Shown here: piece by piece, positions 20,482-34,200 of the stretch
How positions within the stretch are numbered: the first letter of the stretch is position 1
Layout: each line of letters opens with the position of its first letter
Assembly: GCF_963678635.1 (NCBI RefSeq)
Contig: NC_087070.1
Span: forward strand, 30,468,390-30,532,389
DNA length: 64,000 bases
Source: Symsagittifera roscoffensis
Taxonomy: Eukaryota > Xenacoelomorpha > Acoela > Convolutidae
Direction: 5' to 3'
Notes under the pieces: model-generated
The model's database searches: none
What the model saw: the letters and a program-made list of their open reading frames with translations, nothing else
Told to the model about the DNA's origin: nothing
Translations under genes and position numbers: made by a program

Positions 20482-20499
20482 CTTGTTTATGACTGATGA

Positions 20500-23280
20500 T
20501 CCGGTTAATAATATTTGTCTAATAATCCCAATGTTTATCGTAATGTTACATTGTGATCCCCATGTGAAATTGTTATGTAATCCGTAAAATTATTACGTTT
20601 CAAGCTCGCTGGCAAAGCCTCAACTCACTGGTGCATTAATAGGAATTAGTTATCCTAGAAAGTTCAGATACCTCGAGGTCTTTAATTCCTTATTTATTTC
20701 ATTCCTTCTTTTCACTTACTTATGTCGTCCAATAAGTGGAATAGCTGTTGCATGACTTACACGAAGCCCATAACTTCCAGGAAAGCTGTCTTCCAATATG
20801 TGGAACGCGGTGAGGCGATGCATCCAATCACGCAATGCACTAAAATGAACGAACGTTCCAGTTTCGCGTTCAGTGAAGTTCGCAAAAACCTCTTTCTCGT
20901 TTGCAGTACTTGGGTCCACCTAAAACAAAGAGATCGTATGCTCGACAAACTTGTCTCCACAATAGAAATTGGTGACATAAAGCCAATAGTGGAAAGTGTT
21001 GAAGGCAAGTCCCTGCTACAACCTCTGCACAATAAGATCAAGAATTTCGAAGGTATCCGATACCAGATAGTTTCCTTGAGGATTGATATCGTGCCTCCCA
21101 ATGCCAGTGATGCTGTTGCTGGTAGAACTCCAAAGCCTCCAAAAAATTGAAAAAGAAAACAAGCGATTGCTTGCACGCACAAGATATTGTGGAATCAAAG
21201 GTCAAATCTATAGAACGATAAGAACATTTGTTAAAATAAAAGAAAAATATCTCAGAGTTCCTCATCATCGAACGCCCGATCGAGGACGGTAGGTGTGTAG
21301 TGAGCCTCGATGGTAACAAAGGTCGAACATTCATCAAAACTACTCTCGAACACCAGCGTCGGCTTGTTTTACTGTCTGTTTACAAACTGAAAACCTACCA
21401 AAAGCAAGTGTACATGAGTAAAAACTATCTTCAGACAAACAGCAAATCGAGAACGAAGCCCTGAATCAAAGGTGAAAAATGATCGAAAGCATATACGGCA
21501 AAGATGCCTGGGAAAATGTCCCTTCAGAACCAGAACAACGACTAAACAGAAAAAATTGCTAACAGTCTTTCGCAAATGCAGTTCTAATGCAGCAGTAGGA
21601 TGTGAATTGAAAGTGAGCTCACCTTTGTGGTACTCGACGACGCCATTTTTTTCCCAGAATTCGCGATGCACAGATTGGATCGTTATTTGCATTAGTCATA
21701 ATGCACACGACCCATGGAGGTGTCCTTATTGCAGTGAAGGGCATAACGTATATTAAAATTAAAAAATTAATTGGGGATTTGTTACCATCGAAATTAAATC
21801 AAGCTACAAGCTGATTATTTTTGCAGTATCTAACCTCCCTAAACAAAACTCTATAGGGCAGTGCCCCAAAGTATTCAAAAGTTTTTTGAAACAATTGCAA
21901 GAATCTACACGATGAGCAATGTCAGCAACTACGTCTAACCGTTGATATAAATCGGCTGTACTAAACACTAGATCCATGATCTTCAACAACTGCTACTATG
22001 CACAGATGGCATGAAGCTTGATGTGTTTCTCGTCTCAGATCCGAAGCTCGTTTTGTGCGCCACTGCAGACACGGTAATTGACACCCTGTACTCATCAATC
22101 CGGGAAAAGTGTTCGGATCACCTCGCTTATAAACCAAGACTGTTACTATCTGCGTCATGTAGAACTAAGCTACAAACGGCACACAGCAAGACCGATTGGT
22201 ATGATTTATGAACAGATACGTCAACCAGCTTTTCAAACCCTATCCACAAACCCTTATCTACAATTTCTCTTGTGGATAAATCGTCTTAATCTAGCAACTT
22301 GGACGTACTTCGGAGGCAGTGGTATTTTTGGCTGCAAAATTTAATCGATGACAAAAAACTAAAGGGTTGTAAAACTCTCGCCCTGGATTAGATTCCCTAC
22401 TTCACGCCAAATGAATTTAGTCGCGACAGTGGAACGAAAGTATGAGAAATCGCTAGACATAGTCACCCTGATCAACCACGCAAGAATTGAAGAAAAAGTT
22501 TTCCAGAGCTGACGCATGTGTGGCCTTAAACAATACTTTAAATCAATTGACAAAAGACAATACCTGCATGACAAAATTTCTCCGAATTATCTCCAGGTAC
22601 CACAGAAAGTGTTCAGCAACGAAATAACTGGATGCTCTTCAATTGCTTATTCTCAAAAGTATTCAGCCCAATTAATCATCAAACGAATTAATAAAGCTAC
22701 AAATAATCGGAAAAATTTTTGGGTTCGTCGGCCAAAAATAGATTTCTTAAAAAGTACCAAAGGGGGGACCCTTTGGGTCGGCAGGTGGTCGAATCCCTGA
22801 GGAGAGAAGGCGTGCGTCCCCTCCCCCCAAATCCGCCCCTGATCTCAGGTCTGTTATGCATAAAAATCTGAAACGAGAGGAATGACAAAAAAGTGCAACA
22901 AAAAGCTCTATCAGTATAATTTGAACTTCACGATGTGATTTTTCTCTATACTTTCATAAAGGGAAAACACAATTTTAAGTCGTCGCACTCCCAATGTCAC
23001 CTAGGACCAGTACAACAAGACAGTAATGAATTCGAGCTCTGTAAATATCGCCTTCGAAAAGTGCACGAAAACTTTTTAACGAGAGAACAAAGAGTTTTTA
23101 AACCTAATTTATAAACAATTGGGCGACTAACCGTCAAAGGAAAAACTGTCAGAAGTGTACTTCTAATTCTTCGAAAACTGCTACAACTAACTCGACACGT
23201 GTACCTGGTGTAAACTGTGATCCTGTGGATCGTGGAACCCATCGCCAAAAATTAAAGCTAATTGAAAAACGGTGTCCTAC
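20500..23280. other. Unresolved intronic stretch, no gene supported
   Basis: Several ORFs of 60-140 codons on both strands, none with a motif I can defend. Around 21,370-21,700 the minus strand has NGVVEYHKGE and NSHPTAALE, vaguely like retroelement integrase text, but too weak to call. The rest reads as old, scrambled repeat sequence. Confidence 0.5.
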
Positions 23281-23743
23281 AATTTATTGACATACAATTT
23301 AACACCGTACTTTTTAACACTTAGTCATTTCACTACTAAACAATTTAAATAGACAACAATATAACTCCTATTTTCCAGTTTAGTACAGTACATTTTAACA
23401 CCTAGTCATTTCACTATTAAATCTAATGCTGTATGAATTCCTTATCTCAACTCTTATCACACCAAAGTTAATCCTGCAATTAACACACGCACCATAATGA
23501 AAAACTTGGTTTATCTTAGTTATACATGCTAAAAGGAGGCTTTCTAATTTACTTAAGACTCTTATCTACAAGTTTGTAATTTATTTTCAATTAGACATTT
23601 CGCTAAACCGTTATGATTACTAAAAAAGCTGCTTGTGCTAATTCAAAACAATTTGATGTAAAAATTCTGGCAAAAATTAAATTCTGGCAGTCACTTTATA
23701 CTTTACTCAAGTGATAAACATACGCAAACACAATAAACACATT

Positions 23744-25055
23744 ATGATTGAGTCTTCTTTCGAGTTCACAGTTTCATCTAAAAACAAGCCAATCCTTATA
23801 GCGTCCGGCCACGAATTTTATTTCAAGCGAAAAAATAAGTTTACAGAAAACTGGATTTGCTCAAAATATCAAACACATAAATGTCGAGCAACTGCCATTA
23901 CTGAAAGTAACGAATTAATCGAGACGCGTGGAGAGCATAACCACGGCATTTCAGCGGGAAAATCGGAGGCCCGAAATGTCATAAAGCATATAAAAGATCT
24001 CAGCGAGAGATTTACCCCGACTGTTGCAGTTGCCAGTGCGGTTTTGCCAATTACAAACGATTTGGCTACTCAGTTTGCTCTCCCAAATAAAAACAAACTG
24101 ATCCGAAGGGCTGCTCGCACTCGTAAGCAGCTAGATGTAAATATGCCGCCCATCCGCGTTGCGCGAAATTTCGAGATCCCTGAAATTTTTGAAAATTTTA
24201 TCTGGTATGACTGGATCAAATGATCATGAGCGAATCATTTTGTGCGGCGACCCCGAAATGCTGAGAGTTCTGGAGAATTCATCTTTCTGGTTAGCCGATG
24301 GAACTTTCAAAATTACTCCAAAAATGTTCTACCAGCTTTATTCAATTCATGTTAGTGTATCTGGCATTGCGCCAGCTTGCATTTACGCCTTCCTCCCTAA
24401 CAAAACCGAAAAAACCTACAATCGCTTCCTGCAGGCTTTAATTGATTTAGCACCCAACTGCCGGCCTGAAAAAATTTTGTTAGATTTTGAGCAAGCTGCT
24501 CTTCAGTCCTTCCAAAAAACATTCCCCGAAGCACATTTATCGGGTTGTTTTTTCCATCTCTCCCAGAGTTACATGAGAAAAAATAATGAATTGGGTCTGA
24601 AAGTGGCCTACGAAACAAATCACGACTTAGCGCTGGCTTTAAAAATGCTGCCATCCCTTGCATTCGAAAAAAAAGAAAAGATCGGCGATTCCTTTGACAT
24701 GATCGTTCAGGAAATTCAAAATGTATGCGACAGAAATTGCTTAGAACCCGAAAAAATTGAGAAAATTGACGAGCTGTGTCTGTACTTCGGCTCTACTTAT
24801 ATACAAAGCTTGGTGTCAAACCGTGAAGTTTCATTCCCACCCTCCCTTTGGAACCAGCGAGATGCGGCCGTGATGGGGATTGCTCGAACAACAAATGCTG
24901 TCGAGGGATGGCATTTCGGGATTCAATCATTTTTCAGCGGAGCCCGCCTAAATATGTGGAAAGTAGTGGGTAGCCTGCAAAAAGACGCTTCCGTACAAAA
25001 ACTCAACTTTTTTGATGCCTCGAGTGGCCATAAGTTCACAAAAAAGAAAAAGTAA
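23744..25055 (+). pseudogene. FLYWCH zinc finger / MULE transposase, one frameshift
   Basis: A Mutator-like transposase, or a gene derived from one, in the HP1 intron and in the same direction. N-terminus: FLYWCH finger (SKNKPILIASGHEFYFKR, WICSKY, KCRA, GEHNHG; residues about 9-68). After a frame change near 24,200 comes the MULE core: SSFWLADGTFKITPKMFYQL (first catalytic Asp), KILLDFEQAALQSF (second Asp), HLSGCFFHLSQS, and RTTNAVEGWHFGIQSF (catalytic Glu). It ends KFTKKKK then stop. The start chosen is ATG 23744. Without that single frameshift it would be about 435 residues. I found no clear terminal inverted repeats of its own, so an aging transposon or a domesticated gene that decayed are both possible. 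It could have mobilised the MITE 3.2 kb upstream. Confidence 0.75.
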
Positions 25056-26890
25056 CGAGTATTAAATGAAGGAGTACAAAACATAATGTCCGTTTACGAA
25101 GACAAAACTGATCTCTACTTTTTCAGAGCGTTATCTAGCTTGTGTTAAACCATTGTAAATTTTATTTCATTTTTGTTTATTCTTTCGTATTATTAAAATT
25201 CAAATTTTATTCCTACTGAAATTTTTGTCAGCTTTTTTTGAAAAGACGTTTCCTTGCAGACTCCCGGAAACGTAACTAAACGCAAGAAGATGACTCGTGC
25301 CTTAGCAATTTAATCCCAGGACAATCGTCCTTATTTTCGGGATGCTAGGCTGGGACTACGGGCTGGCAAACCCTTTAGCTTTGCGTTTATGTGCCAACAG
25401 TTCAAAAAAAGCTGACAAAGCGATCAGGTCATAAGTTTAAGTTCGAGAATGATTCTAAAAATAATGATTTTAAGTTTTTTGGCATTGGTTAAACCTTTTT
25501 TTAATTTCTATACCGGCTGAAAATGTCTAGAAAATTAGGCCATATTAGTCAAAGGACGTCTAATTGTTTGCGGGCTTTTGAAGTTCATTGAACTGTTGCT
25601 TGTTTTTGGTTCATTTTGGAATGATTCATTGAAAATATTGGTAAGGCCGTTTCATTTTGGTTTGAAACGTTTCATTGAAATCATTTGCAAGGTCATTTCT
25701 ATTCAAAACTTACGCGAATTAAGTTGCGCAAATTTGTCTGGCTTTAAATGGCAAAAATTTCTATCGTTTATTTCTTTGATGGTTACCGAAATCCCCTTTG
25801 AAGTAAGTTTTCTTTTCATTTTGGATTAAAACGGTGTTAAGTCATAGAAATTGTTTTAAAATGTAGCGATGTTATATTGCTAAGGCAACAAAAAGTAGGG
25901 AGTGAAATTGTAGGGTGTTAAGTTAATTAGAGTTAAAATGGGGGAACCTTGAAAAACGAAGGGTTCACACCCTTGGACTCAGGAATCCAAAGATTGCCTC
26001 CAATTTGACTGGAGGGATAAACCTTGCCTCCAATTTTGACTGCTCAAATCCGATTAGCTTCCGAGATATGCCGTTTCTATGATTTTTCCATAAATTTCCA
26101 AAAAAAAATTTGACTTCAAACAACTCAATATTTTAAAATACTCGACCCTATGTTGTGGTGCGGTGATAGTGCTCCCAGGCGTTGTATAGCTTGGTCCTAA
26201 TTATGAATGCTTGAGTTCCTAATTATGAAAGTTTTTGAGTTCTGATTTTTAAAATTAATTTGGTCCTGCCTTTCGTATAACATTACGACTCCCATTTTTA
26301 GCTGACCAACTAATTTTGAGGGGGGAGCGCGCGCCGGAAAAACGCAGTTTTTTTGTTCAAAATTTTCCAAAAAGTGCTTACAAACGTCTTTTTTGGCCTG
26401 TTTTTTTTCAAAATTTTGCCTGAAAATTTGGCCAAAAAGGGACTAAATCGAGCTTAGGGAAAATTTGAAAAATTTGTCTGAGGGGCAGAATTTTTTTGAT
26501 AAAATAGGGTCCTTGTAGTATTTTCGGAGGAGCTCGGAAAATCTAATTGATCGACCTAAAAAAAAGTCCGCCAAACTTTTTTGCAAAACCGCCGCCCCCC
26601 TAGAAAAATTTCTGTGAACGCCACTTCATAATTTCAATTCATTTTTAGTGTAAGATTAATCTTGAAGAACCCTATTTTGAACATGCAAATCGGCCACCGC
26701 ATTTTTTCTTCCATCTAATAAACTCTTTATCTTCGTTTGAATAAGTGATTGACTTGCAATTCTGTGGCGCTCTTTGCAATTTTATGCTTTTTATCACTTG
26801 ATTTCTGTAGCTATATTGGCAGAGATGTTTTTCCCACGTGTAGAAGTGACTAATTCCAAAATAGGGCAATGTGCCGTTTTTTAGCGGTGA

Positions 26891-27205
<315 letters not shown>

Positions 27206-28265
27206 GTTTAAAGTTAGAACACAGATTTTAGGTTTAGTAGAAAAGGTGGTAATTTTATCGGACATTTTAAGAGTTTTTGCGACTTAATTATTAGAAATTA
27301 ATGGCTTAAAGCAAATCAATCGTTCATTTAAAATAGATACGCTCTGATTAAACACCAAGGGTTACATATTTTCTGTAATAATTAATATATGCCACTTATT
27401 CTAACATCTTGACGCAGACTTCTGTGTAGGTTCTGTTTTGCTAGCTATTACCTCATTGTGTCAAATTTCCTCGAGTTTCGATGTATGATCGGTCATCCAA
27501 ATTATGCTAAATTACGTGCAAGTTCGATCCAAGTCTCATTTGTCTTCCTCATTTTACAAAGTTGTTACTTAGAAGTCTTACTCTTTCTTTCATGTCTACT
27601 CTTCACTGAAAAGCGCTACTTAATTTTAGATTCATTCGATGCTATAATTGAAATGACCCCAAGTTTTTCTTTTGCAACTTAGTTCAACTTGTTCAACCTT
27701 AAATATTAGATGCTAATTTGTTGTTTTACTTTTTGTACCTTAGTCCGGTAGATTGTGGACCAAATACTGCAGTGCTCAATTTAATTTGAACTTTTAAATC
27801 TTTTTATCGTTCAACTTAACACTTAATTGTTTCAAGTTGCGGTAAACACAACTGATGGTTTAAGAAAAGCAGACTGTTTATGCGAGCTGTTCACTTGCTT
27901 AAGAGCTACAGAAAATTGTTTGGTTATTTTGGGCGGTATTTAAGACTCAATAAGATTATTCATTTTGTAGCTTTAATTGTCGGTGGTTCCCCTTTGGTTC
28001 AGAAATCAGATTAAAAACTTGAATTGTGCGCAATTGGTTACGATTGGAGCAATGTCGATTTGACAATACCGCACTTACTGTTTTAACTTGTGATTGGTAA
28101 TGCTTGTCATGAATGGGGTAGGGTGAATTTAAAAACAAAAGGGCCGGGGGTTGAGCCCGGCTCCAGAAAAGGCGCTCCCAAGAAGTAGAACTAGAACACA
28201 CAAGTTTGCAAGGGGCAGCGCGACCAAAAAACTTGCGATTTTGGGCAGAGGATGTTGAAGACTGG
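27206..28265. other. HP1 3' region and spacer
   Basis: AT-rich, no gene. The HP1 3' UTR presumably starts here. A block at 27,948-28,010 (with TTCATTTTGTAG) resembles 37,646-37,705 on the far side of the minisatellite. At 28,120-28,210 the minus strand has a hydrophobic run followed by GAGLNPRPF, possibly a decayed 2A-like end. Confidence 0.5.
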
Positions 28266-31200
28266 TCTGGACACTACTACTAATGTCCAGAATCGAACCA
28301 TTGCCAGTGTTTACAAATGCGAACCATGTATGGTCTGATTCGCCCTCACTTAAGCGTATGGTGCCACTGCTCACTACTACTACTAATGTCCAGAATCGAA
28401 CCAAAACCATAGCCAGTGTTTACAAATGCGAACCATGTATGGTCTGAGCCGCCCTCACTTGAGCGTATGGTGCCACTGCTCACTACTACTACTAATGTCC
28501 AGAATCGAACCAAAACCATAGCCAGTGTTTACAAATGCGAACCATGTATGGTCTGATTCGCCCTCACTTGAGCGTATGGTGCCACTGCTCACTACTACTA
28601 CTAATGTCCAGAATCGAACCAAAACCATTGCCAGTGTTTACAAATGCGAACCATGTATGGTCTGAGCCGCCCTCACTTGAGCGTATGGTGCCACTGCTCA
28701 CTACTACTACTAATGTCCAGAATCGAACCAAAACCATAGCCAGTGTTTACAAATGCGAACCATGTATGGTCTGATTCGCCCTCACTTGAGCGTATGGTGC
28801 CACTGCTCACTACTACTACTAATGTCCAGAATCGAACCAAAACCATTGCCAGTGTTTACAAATGCGAACCATGTATGGTCTGAGCCGCCCTCACTTGAGC
28901 GTATGGTGCCACTGCTCACTACTACTACTAATGTCCAGAATCGAACCAAAACCATTGCCAGTGTTTACAAATGCGAACCATGTATGGTCTGAGCCGCCCT
29001 CACTTGAGCGTATGGTGCCACTGCTCACTACTACTACTAATGTCCAGAATCGAACCAAAACCATAGCCAGTGTTTACAAATGCGAACCATGTATGGTCTG
29101 AGCCGCCCTCACTTGAGCGTATGGTGCCACTGCTCACTACTACTACTAATGTCCAGAATCGAACCAAAACCATAGCCAGTGTTTACAAATGCGAACCATG
29201 TATGGTCTGAGCCGCCCTCACTTGAGCGTATGGTGCCACTGCTCACTACTACTACTAATGTCCAGAATCGAACCAAAACCATTGCCAGTGTTTACAAATG
29301 CGAACCATGTATGGTCTGAGCCGCCCTCACTTGAGCGTATGGTGCCACTGCTCACTACTACTACTAATGTCCAGAATCGAACCAAAACCATAGCCAGTGT
29401 TTACAAATGCGAACCATGTATGGTCTGAGCCGCCCTCACTTGAGCGTATGGTGCCACTGCTCACTACTACTACTAATGTCCAGAATCGAACCAAAACCAT
29501 AGCCAGTGTTTACAAATGCGAACCATGTATGGTCTGAGCCGCCCTCACTTGAGCGTATGGTGCCACTGCTCACTACTACTACTAATGTCCAGAATCGAAC
29601 CAAAACCATTGCCAGTGTTTACAAATGCGAACCATGTATGGTCTGAGCCGCCCTCACTTGAGCGTATGGTGCCACTGCTCACTACTACTACTAATGTCCA
29701 GAATCGAACCAAAACCATAGCCAGTGTTTACAAATGCGAACCATGTATGGTCTGAGCCGCCCTCACTTGAGCGTATGGTGCCACTGCTCACTACTACTAC
29801 TAATGTCCAGAATCGAACCAAAACCATAGCCAGTGTTTACAAATGCGAACCATGTATGGTCTGAGCCGCCCTCACTTGAGCGTATGGTGCCACTGCTCAC
29901 TACTACTACTAATGTCCAGAATCGAACCAAAACCATTGCCAGTGTTTACAAATGCGAACCATGTATGGTCTGAGCCGCCCTCACTTGAGCGTATGGTGCC
30001 ACTGCTCACTACTACTACTAATGTCCAGAATCGAACCAAAACCATAGCCAGTGTTTACAAATGCGAACCATGTATGGTCTGAGCCGCCCTCACTTGAGCG
30101 TATGGTGCCACTGCTCACTACTACTACTAATGTCCAGAATCGAACCAAAACCATAGCCAGTGTTTACAAATGCGAACCATGTATGGTCTGATTCGCCCTC
30201 ACTTGAGCGTATGGTGCCATTGCTCACTACTACTACTAATGTCCAGAATCGAACCAAAACCATTGCCAGTGTTTACAAATGCGAACCATGTATGGTCTGA
30301 GCCGCCCTCACTTGAGCGTATGGTGCCACTGCTCACTACTACTACTAATGTCCAGAATCGAACCAAAACCATTGCCAGTGTTTACAAATGCGAACCATGT
30401 ATGGTCTGAGCCGCCCTCACTTGAGCGTATGGTGCCACTGCTCACTACTACTACTAATGTCCAGAATCGAACCAAAACCATAGCCAGTGTTTACAAATGC
30501 GAACCATGTATGGTCTGATTCGCCCTCACTTGAGCGTATGGTGCCACTGCTCACTACTACTACTAATGTCCAGAATCGAACCAAAACCATTGCCAGTGTT
30601 TACAAATGCGAACCATGTATGGTCTGAGCCGCCCTCACTTGAGCGTATGGTGCCACTGCTCACTACTACTACTAATGTCCAGAATCGAACCAAAACCATA
30701 GCCAGTGTTTACAAATGCGAACCATGTATGGTCTGAGCCGCCCTCACTTGAGCGTATGGTGCCACTGCTCACTACTACTACTAATGTCCAGAATCGAACC
30801 AAAACCATAGCCAGTGTTTACAAATGCGAACCATGTATGGTCTGATTCGCCCTCACTTGAGCGTATGGTGCCACTGCTCACTACTACTACTAATGTCCAG
30901 AATCGAACCAAAACCATTGCCAGTGTTTACAAATGCGAACCATGTATGGTCTGAGCCGCCCTCACTTGAGCGTATGGTGCCACTGCTCACTACTACTACT
31001 AATGTCCAGAATCGAACCAAAACCATTGCCAGTGTTTACAAATGCGAACCATGTATGGTCTGAGCCGCCCTCACTTGAGCGTATGGTGCCACTGCTCACT
31101 ACTACTACTAATGTCCAGAATCGAACCAAAACCATAGCCAGTGTTTACAAATGCGAACCATGTATGGTCTGATTCGCCCTCACTTGAGCGTATGGTGCCA

Positions 31201-34200
31201 CTGCTCACTACTACTACTAATGTCCAGAATCGAACCAAAACCATAGCCAGTGTTTACAAATGCGAACCATGTATGGTCTGATTCGCCCTCACTTGAGCGT
31301 ATGGTGCCACTGCTCACTACTACTACTAATGTCCAGAATCGAACCAAAACCATAGCCAGTGTTTACAAATGCGAACCATGTATGGTCTGATTCGCCCTCA
31401 CTTGAGCGTATGGTGCCACTGCTCACTACTACTACTAATGTCCAGAATCGAACCAAAACCATAGCCAGTGTTTACAAATGCGAACCATGTATGGTCTGAT
31501 TCGCCCTCACTTGAGCGTATGGTGCCACTGCTCACTACTACTACTAATGTCCAGAATCGAACCAAAACCATAGCCAGTGTTTACAAATGCGAACCATGTA
31601 TGGTCTGATTCGCCCTCACTTGAGCGTATGGTGCCACTGCTCACTACTACTACTAATGTCCAGAATCGAACCAAAACCATTGCCAGTGTTAACAAATGCG
31701 AACCATGTATGGTCTGAGCCGCCCTCACTTGAGCGTATGGTGCCACTGCTCACTACTACTACTACTACTAATGTCCAGAATCGAACCAAAACCATAGCCA
31801 GTGTTTACAAATGCGAACCATGTATGGTCTGAGCCGCCCTCACTTGAGCGTATGGTGCCACTGCTCACTACTACTACTAATGTCCAGAATCGAACCAAAA
31901 CCATAGCCAGTGTTTACAAATGCGAACCATGTATGGTCTGAGCCGCCCTCACTTGAGCGTATGGTGCCACTGCTCACTACTACTACTAATGTCCAGAATC
32001 GAACCAAAACCATTGCCAGTGTTTACAAATGCGAACCATGTATGGTCTGAGCCGCCCTCACTTGAGCGTATGGTGCCACTGCTCACTACTACTACTAATG
32101 TCCAGAATCGAACCAAAACCATAGCCAGTGTTTACAAATGCGAACCATGTATGGTCTGATTCGCCCTCACTTGAGCGTATGGTGCCACTGCTCACTACTA
32201 CTACTAATGTCCAGAATCGAACCAAAACCATTGCCAGTGTTTACAAATGCGAACCATGTATGGTCTGAGCCGCCCTCACTTGAGCGTATGGTGCCACTGC
32301 TCACTACTACTACTAATGTCCAGAATCGAATCAAAACCATTGCCAGTGTTTACAAATGCGAACCATGTATGGTCTGAGCCGCCCTCACTTGAGCGTATGG
32401 TGCCACTGCTCACTACTACTACTAATGTCCAGAATCGAACCAAAACCATTGCCAGTGTTTACAAATGCGAACCATGTATGGTCTGAGCCGCCCTCACTTG
32501 AGCGTATGGTGCCACTGCTCACTACTACTACTAATGTCCAGAATCGAACCAAAACCATAGCCAGTGTTTACAAATGCGAACCATGTATGGTCTGATTCGC
32601 CCTCACTTGAGCGTATGGTGCCACTGCTCACTACTACTACTAATGTCCAGAATCGAACCAAAACCATTGCCAGTGTTTACAAATGCGAACCATGTATGGT
32701 CTGAGCCGCCCTCACTTGAGCGTATGGTGCCACTGCTCACTACTACTACTAATGTCCAGAATCGAACCAAAACCATAGCCAGTGTTTACAAATGCGAACC
32801 ATGTATGGTCTGATTCGCCCTCACTTGAGCGTATGGTTCCACTGCTCACTACTACTACTAATGTCCAGAATCGAACCAAAACCATTGCCAGTGTTTACAA
32901 ATGCGAACCATGTATGGTCTGAGCCGCCCTCACTTGAGCGTATGGTGCCACTGCTCACTACTACTACTAATGTCCAGAATCGAACCAAAACCATTGCCAG
33001 TGTTTACAAATGCGAACCATGTATGGTCTGAGCCGCCCTCACTTGAGCGTATGGTGCCACTGCTCACTACTACTACTAATGTCCAGAATCGAACCAAAAC
33101 CATAGCCAGTGTTTACAAATGCAAACCATGTATGGTCTGAGCCGCCCTCACTTGAGCGTATGGTGCCACTGCTCACTACTACTACTAATGTCCAGAATCG
33201 AACCAAAACCATTGCCAGTGTTTACAAATGCGAACCATGTATGGTCTGAGCCGCCCTCACTTGAGCGTATGGTGCCACTGCTCACTACTACTACTAATGT
33301 CCAGAATCGAACCAAAACCATAGCCAGTGTTTACAAATGCGAACCATGTATGGTCTGATTCGCCCTCACTTGAGCGTATGGTGCCACTGCTCACTACTAC
33401 TACTAATGTCCAGAATCGAACCAAAACCATTGCCAGTGTTTACAAATGCGAACCATGTATGGTCTGAGCCGCCCTCACTTGAGCGTATGGTGCCACTGCT
33501 CACTACTACTACTAATGTCCAGAATCGAACCAAAACCATAGCCAGTGTTTACAAATGCGAACCATGTATGGTCTGATTCGCCCTCACTTGAGCGTATGGT
33601 GCCACTGCTCACTACTACTACTAATGTCCAGAATCGAACCAAAACCATAGCCAGTGTTTACAAATGCGAACCATGTATGGTCTGATTCGCCCTCACTTAA
33701 GCGTATGGTGCCACTGCTCACTACTACTACTAATGTCCAGAATCGAACCAAAACCATAGCCAGTGTTTACAAATGCGAACCATGTATGGTCTGAGCCGCC
33801 CTCACTTGAGCGTATGGTGCCACTGCTCACTACTACTACTAATGTCCAGAATCGAACCAAAACCATAGCCAGTGTTTACAAATGCGAACCATGTATGGTC
33901 TGATTCGCCCTCACTTAAGCGTATGGTGCCACTGCTCACTACTACTACTAATGTCCAGAATCGAACCAAAACCATAGCCAGTGTTTACAAATGCGAACCA
34001 TGTATGGTCTGAGCCGCCCTCACTTGAGCGTATGGTGCCACTGCTCACTACTACTACTAATGTCCAGAATCGAACCAAAACCATTGCCAGTGTTTACAAA
34101 TGCGAACCATGTATGGTCTGATTCGCCCTCACTTGAGCGTATGGTGCCCCTGCTCACTACTACTACTAATGTCCAGAATCGAACCAAAACCATTGCCAGT

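Noticed and set aside
20722-21150. 142-codon plus-strand ORF in the HP1 intron
   Set aside because: No recognisable domain, overlapped by ORFs of similar length on the other strand.
21369-21692. Integrase-like text on the minus strand (NGVVEYHKGE, NSHPTAALE)
   Set aside because: Too short and scrambled to assign to a family; no flanking retroelement parts found.
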